Shown one piece after another: positions 12,483 to 18,689 of a stretch of 18,689 nucleotides of DNA. Source of the stretch: Candidatus Woesebacteria bacterium UBA5073 (GTDB taxonomy: Bacteria > Patescibacteriota > Microgenomatia > UBA8517); the NCBI GenBank assembly GCA_002415845.1, contig DIAR01000006.1, positions 507-19,195 on the forward strand, in the 5' to 3' direction. Each line of letters starts with the position of its first letter. Positions within the stretch are counted from its first letter, which is position 1. The notes below the pieces were generated by a model. It had not been told where the DNA came from, searched no databases, and was given only the letters and a program-made list of their open reading frames with translations. A program made the translations under genes and the position numbers.

Positions 12483-13691
12483 TTAAGAAAATTGACTGGT
12501 CAAATTATAAATCGGCAGGATGACGGCAATTACCAAAAAGCCGACACCGACCCCAAGAACAATCATAACCAAAGGTTCAATTGCGGCCGTTAAATTTTTA
12601 ACCTGTTCGTCGCTTTCGACTTCAAAAACATGGGATATTTTTTTAAGGACATCTTCCATTTTTCCGGTTTCCTCTCCCACCGCAACCATTTGCGAGAGAA
12701 TGTAGGGAAAAGCTTCCGGGTGTTTGGCAAAAGAAAAAGCGACCGGGAAACCTTTTTCCACCTGTTTGGCTGCATCTTTTAAAGCATCTTTAATCACCAT
12801 GTTGGAAACAACTTCCGAGGTAATATTTAAACCGTCCAATATGGAAACGCCGGCCCCGACCATCATGGAAAGGGTTCTGGTGATATCGGTCAGAATAACC
12901 TGTCTTTGCAAATCACCGATAATCGGCAGTTTAAACAGGAGTTCGTCGGTCTTCTTCCTGCCGATCGGACTTTTCCGATAGGATGAATAAAGATAAATCC
13001 CGAAGCCCAACAGAATAAGCATCAAAGGCCAGGCTTTAAGCATAAAACCCGATATGCCCATCAAAATTCTGGTCGGCAAAGGAAGGGTGGCTCCAAATTC
13101 GGAATAAAGGGAAGTTAGTTTGGGAATAACAAAAAGCATCATGACGATAGCAACAGCCACCATACCGACGATAACAATCACCGGATAAATTAAGGCGCCT
13201 TTAACTTTTCCCGCAAACTCCTGCTGTTTTTCCATGTTGTCGGCCAGCTTTGCCAAGACATCATCCAAAACACCACCCAACTCTCCCGATTTAATAAGGG
13301 CAATATAGGTGGTCGAAAAAATTTTGCCTTGTTTCTGCAGGGCCGAAGAAAAAGCTTCTCCGCCTTCAACCTCGGAGAGAAGCTGAGACACCATCTTCTG
13401 CATGGTTCCTTTTGACTGTGAACGAAGAATTAAAAGCCCTTCCGTTAAAGGTAAACCGGCATTAATCATCGTTGAAAGCTGCCTAGTAAAGGTGGAGATA
13501 TCTTTCGAAGTAATCCTTTCTCGATACTTTTTGAAAAAATCAAAGATTGATCCGGCAATCGGCCGGATTGAAATAACGGTTAAACCCTTACCCCTAACTA
13601 AGCGGGCTGCATTCTGTTCGTCCTGAGCTTCAACTTCACCCGTCACCAGCTGGTTGTCTTTATTTTTGGCCTTGTAATAAAAACGTTTCAT
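12483..13691 (-). CDS. pilC: Type IV pilus inner-membrane platform protein PilC
   Basis: PilC (GspF family) is the polytopic platform on which the PilB and PilT motors act. At 402 residues it is full length. The N-terminal FYYKAKNKDNQLVTGEVEAQDEQNAARLVRGKGLTVISI (4-42) is the typical PilC domain. Two T2SSF repeats follow, each opened by the signature R-x-L-S-x-M-(I/V)-x-A-G: RQLSTMINAGLPLTEGL (70-86) and RTLSMMVGAGVSILDGL (272-288). KSGELGGVLDDVL (134-146) and GEETGKMEDVL are the matching second motifs. Three strongly hydrophobic segments lie at about 168-190, 216-235 and the C-terminus. The ATG overlaps the pilT stop by 4 bp. Confidence 0.97.
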   Translation of the reverse strand: MKRFYYKAKNKDNQLVTGEVEAQDEQNAARLVRGKGLTVISIRPIAGSIFDFFKKYRERITSKDISTFTRQLSTMINAGLPLTEGLLILRSQSKGTMQKMVSQLLSEVEGGEAFSSALQKQGKIFSTTYIALIKSGELGGVLDDVLAKLADNMEKQQEFAGKVKGALIYPVIVIVGMVAVAIVMMLFVIPKLTSLYSEFGATLPLPTRILMGISGFMLKAWPLMLILLGFGIYLYSSYRKSPIGRKKTDELLFKLPIIGDLQRQVILTDITRTLSMMVGAGVSILDGLNITSEVVSNMVIKDALKDAAKQVEKGFPVAFSFAKHPEAFPYILSQMVAVGEETGKMEDVLKKISHVFEVESDEQVKNLTAAIEPLVMIVLGVGVGFLVIAVILPIYNLTSQFS

Positions 13692-14746
13692 GGAGTTCTA
13701 ATTAATCTTAATACCTCTTCGGGTCTTAAAGCCCACTCCTGTGCCGATTCGGTGGTTATCCGGCCGGCTTTAACTAGGGAAGCCAGACACCGCTCAAGGG
13801 TAGTCATCCCGGCATCCTGAGAAGTTTCGATAATGCTGCCGATCTGGTGTGTTTTTCCTTCCCTGATAGCCGTTTTAATGGCTGTCGTTCCAAGCATAAC
13901 CTCATATGCCACCTGTCGGCCTTTGGGCAGGGCAGGAATTAATCTCTGCGAAAAGACAGCCTCAATCACGTTGGACAACTGCAGTTTAACCTGCGCCTGC
14001 TGGGTTTCGGGAAAAACATCAACGATACGGTCAATCGTTTGGGCTGCCGAATTGGTATGAAGGGTAGCAAAAACCAAATGGCCGGTTTCGGCAACTGTAA
14101 TGGCCGAGGAGATGGTTTCCAAATCTCGCATTTCCCCAACCAGAACAACATCAGGATCTTCTCTTAAGGCCGACCTTAGGGCAATCGGCCAGGAAATGGT
14201 GTCCGTTTTGGCTTCTCTCTGGGAGATAATTGACTTATAAGGCCTAAAAACAAACTCAATCGGATCTTCAATCGTTAAAATATGGGCGGATCTGGTCATA
14301 TTAATTTCATTAATCATCGCCGCCAAGGTTGACGATTTTCCGTGACCCGTCGGTCCCGTTACCAAAACCAGACCCTGTTTTAAGGGAGTAAAGGCATGAA
14401 GAATCTTGGGCAAACCCAAGCCTTCAATCGTCGGAATCTCCAGGGGAATTAACCTAAAGGCAGCCGCCCAAGTGCTTTTCTGAGTATAGGCATTAACTCT
14501 AAAACGGCCTTTGTCGGAAAAGGAAAGTGAAAAATCAAGTTCTTTTTCCTCCGCAAAAAGTTTCAGCTGCTCGGCTGTCATAAATTCTTTTAATAAGGAA
14601 GCGGTTGCCTCCGGAGTAAGAATACCTTCACCCGGAACGGGGGAGAGAACACCGTCAACCCGAATAGCCGGCGGAATTCCGGCAATTAAATGTAAATCCG
14701 ACGCTTTGCTGTCGATAACATGCTGCAACAGTTGTTTTATATCCAT
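13688..14746 (-). CDS. pilT: Pilus retraction ATPase PilT
   Basis: PilT is the hexameric cytoplasmic ATPase that depolymerises the pilus. The 352-residue product is complete. The N-terminal PAS-like domain includes SKASDLHLIAGIPPAIRVDG (13-32). The RecA-like domain has Walker A GPTGHGKSS (131-139), where His replaces the usual Ser, Asp box EDPIEF (160-165), Walker B DVVLVGEMRD (199-208) and His box TGHLVFATLHTN (221-232). The C-terminal ETSQDAGMTTLERCLASLVKAG matches the PilT pattern ending in G-M-x-T-L-x-x-x-L. It lacks the long N-terminal domain of PilB, which separates the two calls. It lies between pilB (6 bp gap) and pilC (4 bp overlap), so extension and retraction motors are coexpressed. 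Confidence 0.96.
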   Translation of the reverse strand: MDIKQLLQHVIDSKASDLHLIAGIPPAIRVDGVLSPVPGEGILTPEATASLLKEFMTAEQLKLFAEEKELDFSLSFSDKGRFRVNAYTQKSTWAAAFRLIPLEIPTIEGLGLPKILHAFTPLKQGLVLVTGPTGHGKSSTLAAMINEINMTRSAHILTIEDPIEFVFRPYKSIISQREAKTDTISWPIALRSALREDPDVVLVGEMRDLETISSAITVAETGHLVFATLHTNSAAQTIDRIVDVFPETQQAQVKLQLSNVIEAVFSQRLIPALPKGRQVAYEVMLGTTAIKTAIREGKTHQIGSIIETSQDAGMTTLERCLASLVKAGRITTESAQEWALRPEEVLRLIRTP

Positions 14747-14752
14747 AATTTT

Positions 14753-16525
14753 TTATTCCTGGGCAACCCTTAGAACTTCTTCGGCGGTTGTAACGCCTTC
14801 AAAGACTTTCAAATATCCGTCCTGCTTAAGAGTAATCATGCCTTCTTCTTTGGCTTCTTTTTCAATGTCGCTGGCAGCCGAACGGGCCAAAATCAGTCTG
14901 GAGATTTTTTCCGTTACCGGCAAAACTTCAAAAATTCCAATCCGGCCAAAATAACCGGAGTTGCCGCACTCGGCATCACCTTTACCTTTATAGAATTTAA
15001 CTTCCTTGTCGGCCGGCCAAAGATTACCGACAACCGCTTTCATTTCGGTCAAAATTTTGGGGTCGGGCGCATAGCTTTCTTTACACTCGTCATGAATCTT
15101 TCTAACAACCCTTTGGGCCACAATGGCCGTCATTGAAGAAGCCAATAAATAAGGTTCCGCACCCATATCCAATAGCCGAGGTAAAGCACCCGAGGCATCA
15201 TTGGTATGAAGAGTCGAAAAAACCAAATGACCGGTTAGGGAGGCCTGGATGGCCAAATCGGCCGTTTCCTTATCCCTGATTTCTCCAACCAGGATGATAT
15301 TCGGGTCCTGTCTTAAAAAGGCTCTTAAGCCCGAGGCAAAAGTCAGACCCGCCGCGGGATTAATCTGGACCTGATTGACACCGGCAATTTTATATTCGAT
15401 CGGATCCTCCAGTGTCACAATGTTGACCTTCGGGGTATTGATTTTGGAAATCAAAGAATAAAGGGTGGTTGTTTTTCCTGACCCTGTTGGTCCGCAGATA
15501 ATAACAATGCCGTGGGGCCGAAGAATGGCGTCCTGGAGGTTCTTTAGACCCTGTCCCCGAAGACCCAGTTCGACCAGTTCCGGAACACCGCCTGATTTTT
15601 TCAAAAGACGCATGACGATCTTTTCTCCCCAGGAGGTTGGGAGGGATGAAACTCTAAGATCAACCTCGTTATCGCCCGATTTAAAGTTAAAGCGGCCGTC
15701 CTGCGGAATTCTTTTCTCGTCAATCTTCATACCGCACAGAATTTTTATTCTGGAAACAAGCGAGTCGTGCAGTTCTCTTGGAATGGTCAGTTTTTCCTGA
15801 AGGATGCCGTCAATTCGATAGCGGACCCGGGTTGATTTCTCCTGCGGTTCGATATGCACATCGGAAGAACGGGAGCGCATGGCAAAATCCAGAATATGGG
15901 AAACGATTTCGGCAATTTTTTCCTCCCGGATAAAGCCGGTTTTGGACAAATCCAAGGTTTGTATCTTCTCCTTATCCGGCGCCACATCCTTCATCGCCTC
16001 CGTTACTTCCTGGGACAGGGAAGAGGTATAGCGGGTCGAGACAAATTCATCGACTTTGGTTGGATTGGCTGCCTGCGGTTTAACATGATAGCCGGTCTTT
16101 TGTTCAATAAACTCAATGGCCGAAATATCCATCGGGTCGGCCATGGCAATAACCAACTGTTTTTGGATTTTATCCAAAGCCAGAGGAAAAACTTTAAATT
16201 TCTCGGCTACTTCCTGGGGAAGAACGGCCAGGGCTTCGGGGGATGAGGGCGTGGCATTTAAATCAACATACGGAATATTGTAAAGAGTGGCTTTAGCCTT
16301 GGCCAAATCTTCATCCGAAACCAGATTCAACCTTCTTATCAGGTCTTCCTGAGAAGTCCCCGTTTGAATCTCGGTCATTTTGATCTGGTTGGCCCGATTG
16401 ACGTCTAGGGCCTTGAGGTTGACCAAAATATCGGCCAGCGAATAAGCCGATCCGTTTTGAGCCGGTTGACTACTATTACCAGTGGCAGGTATGGGCATGT
16501 TTTTATTTACAACACCAAACTGCAT
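14753..16525 (-). CDS. pilB: Pilus extension ATPase PilB
   Basis: PilB powers pilus polymerisation. The 590-residue protein has a GspE-type N-terminal domain (about 28-165), a PAS-like domain with SSDVHIEPQ (220-228), and a RecA-like domain: Walker A GPTGSGKT (345-352), Asp box EDPIEY (373-378), arginine-finger region LRAFLRQDPNI (400-410), Walker B ILVGEIRD (411-418) and His box TGHLVFSTLHTND (431-443). The zinc-binding region is altered: the expected CxxC pairs read H478-DE-C481 and D517-AE-C520. The start at 16525 lies inside an inverted repeat, and AAAGG directly abuts the ATG, so Met10 (16498) is a possible alternative start. First gene of the pilus locus, with its own upstream promoter. 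Confidence 0.96.
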   Translation of the reverse strand: MQFGVVNKNMPIPATGNSSQPAQNGSAYSLADILVNLKALDVNRANQIKMTEIQTGTSQEDLIRRLNLVSDEDLAKAKATLYNIPYVDLNATPSSPEALAVLPQEVAEKFKVFPLALDKIQKQLVIAMADPMDISAIEFIEQKTGYHVKPQAANPTKVDEFVSTRYTSSLSQEVTEAMKDVAPDKEKIQTLDLSKTGFIREEKIAEIVSHILDFAMRSRSSDVHIEPQEKSTRVRYRIDGILQEKLTIPRELHDSLVSRIKILCGMKIDEKRIPQDGRFNFKSGDNEVDLRVSSLPTSWGEKIVMRLLKKSGGVPELVELGLRGQGLKNLQDAILRPHGIVIICGPTGSGKTTTLYSLISKINTPKVNIVTLEDPIEYKIAGVNQVQINPAAGLTFASGLRAFLRQDPNIILVGEIRDKETADLAIQASLTGHLVFSTLHTNDASGALPRLLDMGAEPYLLASSMTAIVAQRVVRKIHDECKESYAPDPKILTEMKAVVGNLWPADKEVKFYKGKGDAECGNSGYFGRIGIFEVLPVTEKISRLILARSAASDIEKEAKEEGMITLKQDGYLKVFEGVTTAEEVLRVAQE

Positions 16526-16538
16526 CCTTTATGCAGTT
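16518..16538 (-). promoter_or_regulatory. Perfect inverted repeat spanning the pilB start codon
   Basis: Read on the pilB strand the sequence is AACTGCAT-AAAGG-ATGCAGTT: two perfectly complementary 8-bp arms around a 5-nt loop. The pilB ATG is the first triplet of the 3' arm (16525-16523) and the loop is the only Shine-Dalgarno-like purine run. In RNA this hairpin would bury the start codon. In DNA it is a symmetrical site just downstream of the predicted transcription start, where a repressor could bind. Confidence 0.6.
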
Positions 16539-16554
16539 ATCGTTAACACAATTT

Positions 16555-16583
16555 ATTATGGACTTTCGGATTAAATCTGACAA
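16555..16583 (-). promoter_or_regulatory. Promoter of the pilus operon (pilB first)
   Basis: Minus strand TTGTCA (16583-16578, 5/6) and CATAAT (16560-16555, 5/6) with an exact 17-bp spacer. Predicted transcription starts near 16548, about 23 nt before the pilB ATG. It lies back to back with the holB promoter, the two -35 boxes about 40 bp apart. The 40 bp between hold a short GGTT-TAGG-AACC repeat and nothing else recognisable. Confidence 0.6.
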
Positions 16584-16623
16584 GAGGTTTAGGAACCCCC
16601 AAATTAATCTTAATTTAATTCTC

Positions 16624-16652
16624 TTGACAGAATTGAAAACTGTTATGATACT
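16624..16652 (+). promoter_or_regulatory. Promoter of holB, near-leaderless
   Basis: A perfect -35 TTGACA (16624-16629) is followed by overlapping -10 candidates: GATACT (16647-16652) at 17 bp, or an extended -10 TGTTATGAT (16641-16649) with a 14-bp spacing. Either would start transcription within about 10 nt of the holB ATG at 16662, and no Shine-Dalgarno is visible. Confidence 0.55.
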
Positions 16653-16661
16653 TATTGCGTC

Positions 16662-17306
16662 ATGCATGCATATCTACTGGCCGGATCGAATAAAGAAAAA
16701 ATCAATCAACAAATTGAGCAATTAACCCATAAACTGGCGGCCAGTCCGATGGAGTTTTTAATTTCCAAAATTGACGATGTCCGGACTCTCAATTCATTTA
16801 CCGCTCTTTCCCTAAACAAAAAAACGGCTGTTGTTATAAAAGAAATTGAAAACATCACTCCTGAAGCATTAAACGCTTTTCTCAAAAATCTTGAGGAACC
16901 TCAGGAAAATCTTTTTTATATTCTGACGGCCAGATCGCTGCATAGTGTTTTACCGACGATTGTCTCTCGTTGCCAAATTATTAAAATCGCAGGTGACGGT
17001 CAAACGGCCGACTTTGAAAGAATCGAGAAACTCTTGGATATGAAGGTCAATCAAAAATTTGCCTTCATCGATAAAGTCAAAAAACGTGATGAAGCCGTTG
17101 TGGTGATGGAAGAAACGCTTTATTTTCTTCATAACCGATTAACCGAAAAAGCAGACGATAAAACCAATTTGGCAAAGCAGATTTTAGCCAGTCAAAATAC
17201 CCTAAATAATTTAAAAGCAAACGGAAATGTTAATTTGCAGCTAACTAATTGGGCCATAAATACGGACATTACTGATACTTTCAACCCCCAAGGTCATCAA
17301 GTATAA
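16662..17306 (+). CDS. holB: DNA polymerase III delta' subunit, compact form
   Basis: The delta' subunit is the stator of the clamp loader that places the sliding clamp on DNA. Only 214 residues against roughly 300-335 in most bacteria. HAYLLAGSNKEKINQQIEQL (2-21) aligns to the family's N-terminal H-A-x-L-(I/F)-x-G-x-x-G-x-G-K segment, with the P-loop degenerate to GSNKEK. The CxxCxxC zinc loop that normally follows is absent. The core is intact: ITPEALNAFLKNLEEPQENLFYILTA (65-90) equals AANALLKTLEEPP, and the SRC motif sits at 102-104 in LPTIVSRCQII. The C-terminal collar domain is short. A generic AAA+ clamp-loader-like protein is the alternative. The first ATG is used; gyrB follows after 32 bp. 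Confidence 0.85.
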   Translation: MHAYLLAGSNKEKINQQIEQLTHKLAASPMEFLISKIDDVRTLNSFTALSLNKKTAVVIKEIENITPEALNAFLKNLEEPQENLFYILTARSLHSVLPTIVSRCQIIKIAGDGQTADFERIEKLLDMKVNQKFAFIDKVKKRDEAVVVMEETLYFLHNRLTEKADDKTNLAKQILASQNTLNNLKANGNVNLQLTNWAINTDITDTFNPQGHQV

Positions 17307-17307
17307 T
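17302..17307 (+). promoter_or_regulatory. Possible -10 element for gyrB
   Basis: A perfect TATAAT overlaps the holB stop codon, 31 bp before the gyrB ATG at 17339. The sequence 17 bp upstream (TTTCAA) matches the -35 consensus only 3/6 and there is no extended TG. The leader would be about 25 nt with no clear Shine-Dalgarno. gyrB may instead be read through from holB. Confidence 0.35.
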
Positions 17308-17338
17308 TAACTGTTAAAACATAAAAGATTAATTTTAT

Positions 17339-18689
17339 ATGTCACCCAAAAACACTTACACCGCCGAACAAATTCAGGTCCTTGAGGGCTTGGAACCGGT
17401 CAGAAAAAGACCCGGTATGTATATCGGCTCAACGGATTCCAGAGGGCTTCATGAATGCTTAAGAGAAATCGTCGACAATTCGGTTGACGAAAGTTTTGCC
17501 GGAGTTGCCAAAAACATTTATGTCTCGATCGACAAAGACGGCAACGCCACCGTTAGAGATAACGGCCGGGGAATTCCGGTTGATAAACACAAGTCCGGTG
17601 TTTCGGCTCTGGAATTAACGATGACCAAACTGCATGCCGGTGGAAAGTTTGGCGGAGGAGCTTATAAAGTTTCCGGTGGTCTTCACGGAGTCGGTGCCTC
17701 CGTCGTTAACGCCCTTTCTTCCTACTTTAGAGTCGTTGTTCTTCGGGACGGAAAAGCTTATTTTCAGGAATACTCGGCCGGTAAACCAAAAAAGGCCGTC
17801 ACAACTACCAATCAGGAACAACTGGATAAATGGTTTCCGAAAAGTTGGGCTATAAAAATCGGTCCCAATGTCACCGGAACGATTACCACTTTTACGCCGG
17901 ATAAAAGCGTCTTCGGCGATATCGAATTTGACGACAACAAAATAAAAACCCTTTTAAAAGACCGGGCTTATTTGGTTGCCGGCCTTTCCTTCCATTTTAT
18001 CGACGATCGGGACGGGGAAGAAATGTCTTATTATTTTGAAGGCGGTATTAAGTCCCTTGTTGCCCATTCCAACCGGGGAAAAACGGCTTTAAATGACGTT
18101 ATTTATATCAAAAAGGATGAAAACAATATCTCCTGCGAAGTTGCCATCCAATATACCGACTCTTTTAATGAAAACGTTAAGGGTTTTGTCAACGGCATCA
18201 ACACGGTTGACGGGGGAACCCACGTTACGGGATTTCGGATGGCCTTAACCCGCTCCATCTCCGATTATGTCAAAAAACTAATGTCGGGGAACAACAACGG
18301 CAAGGAAGATAAGAATGTCCTCTCCGGAGAAGACATGAAGGAAGGCTTAACGGCCGTCGTCTACATCAAGATGCCGTCTGAAGCTTTGCAATTTGAATCG
18401 CAAACCAAGGCCAAACTGAACAATCCCGAGGTCCAGGGTTTTGTCACCACGGCCGTTAAAGAAGGCTTGGATATGTATTTTGAGGAACATCCTTCCGATG
18501 CCAAAAAAGTCTGCGAAAAAATACTCCTTTCGGCCAGGGCCAGGATGGCAGCCAGGGCGGCCAAAGACGCGGTTTTAAGGAAAGGAGCTCTTGAAGGAGC
18601 TTCCTTGCCCGGAAAACTGGCCGACTGTCAGACCAAAGATCCGTCCATCTCCGAACTATATATAGTAGAGGGCGATTCGGCCGGCGGCT
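17339..18689 (+). CDS. gyrB: DNA gyrase subunit B (3' partial)
   Basis: The ATPase subunit of type IIA topoisomerase; with GyrA it introduces negative supercoils. The 450 visible residues run off the window end. GHKL ATPase motifs: REIVDNSVDE (42-51) with the catalytic Glu43 and Mg-binding Asn47, DNGRGIPV (74-81), and the ATP lid GGLHGVGASVVNAL (113-126). The transducer domain has FVNGINTVDGGTHVTGF, and the QTK loop lies in FESQTKAKLNNPEVQ. The last residues, SELYIVEGDSAGG, open the TOPRIM domain with its metal-binding glutamate. The KRPGMYIGST segment (23-32) is standard. ParE is the only serious alternative; the missing C-terminal part would help decide. The ATG is the first in frame, 32 bp after holB. 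Confidence 0.95.
   Translation, partial: MSPKNTYTAEQIQVLEGLEPVRKRPGMYIGSTDSRGLHECLREIVDNSVDESFAGVAKNIYVSIDKDGNATVRDNGRGIPVDKHKSGVSALELTMTKLHAGGKFGGGAYKVSGGLHGVGASVVNALSSYFRVVVLRDGKAYFQEYSAGKPKKAVTTTNQEQLDKWFPKSWAIKIGPNVTGTITTFTPDKSVFGDIEFDDNKIKTLLKDRAYLVAGLSFHFIDDRDGEEMSYYFEGGIKSLVAHSNRGKTALNDVIYIKKDENNISCEVAIQYTDSFNENVKGFVNGINTVDGGTHVTGFRMALTRSISDYVKKLMSGNNNGKEDKNVLSGEDMKEGLTAVVYIKMPSEALQFESQTKAKLNNPEVQGFVTTAVKEGLDMYFEEHPSDAKKVCEKILLSARARMAARAAKDAVLRKGALEGASLPGKLADCQTKDPSISELYIVEGDSAGG

Noticed and set aside
14511..14954. 147-codon + strand frame opposite the pilB/pilT junction
   Set aside because: Serine-rich composition reflects antisense reading of two well-conserved genes; no start signal or motif.
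15854..16246. 130-codon + strand frame opposite pilB
   Set aside because: It is antisense to a conserved ATPase domain, with low-complexity Gly/Phe/Leu composition and no family resemblance.

Overview
The window looks like a stretch of chromosome from a small-genome bacterium of the Candidate Phyla Radiation (Patescibacteria), most likely near the Microgenomates. This is inference. It rests on very compact housekeeping proteins (54-aa L32, 214-aa DNA polymerase III delta', 117-aa NusB), on a type IV pilus locus without PilP or the PilQ secretin (no sign of an outer membrane), and on a tandem family of pseudopilins sharing an RDAQRKSD motif just after the transmembrane helix. No rRNA, tRNA, CRISPR array, insertion sequence or phage gene was seen. 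No gene-free stretch exceeds 300 bases; the longest gap is the 136-bp divergent intergenic region at 16526-16661.

Layout. (1) 1-3673, + strand: a housekeeping block, recG (5' end outside the window), rpmF, nusB, an acyl-carrier-protein-like gene, rnc, rpsP and khpA. The order matches the recG-(fapR-plsX-fabDG)-acpA-rnc-(smc-ftsY-ffh)-rpsP-ylqC supercluster of Bacillus subtilis with the lipid and SRP genes removed. The ACP-like protein has proline where the phosphopantetheine-bearing serine should be. (2) 3670-16525, - strand: one dense 17-gene type IV pilus locus, in transcription order pilB, pilT, pilC, a probable major pilin with its own promoter, pilD, five paralogous pseudopilins, a gspHIJK-like minor pilin set, pilM, pilN and pilO. 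(3) 16662-18689, + strand: a shortened holB and the first two thirds of gyrB, which runs off the window end.

How the genes work together. PilD would cleave and methylate the prepilins. The PilB motor, on the PilC platform and aligned by the PilM-PilN-PilO inner assembly, would polymerise the major pilin. The H/I/J/K-like minor pilins would prime the tip and PilT would retract the fibre. The pseudopilins carry varied C-terminal domains, including a cysteine-rich one, and their peptidase-site residue (-1) runs from Gly to Ala to Lys, so some may not be processed normally.

Regulation visible in the sequence: near-consensus sigma70-type promoters before rpmF, rpsP, the major pilin, and divergently before pilB and holB. 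Two of them (rpsP, holB) sit so close to the start codon that leaderless or near-leaderless mRNAs are predicted. The pilB start codon lies in a perfect 8-bp inverted repeat with an AAAGG loop. The housekeeping and pilus operons converge with interlocked stop codons and no visible terminator.
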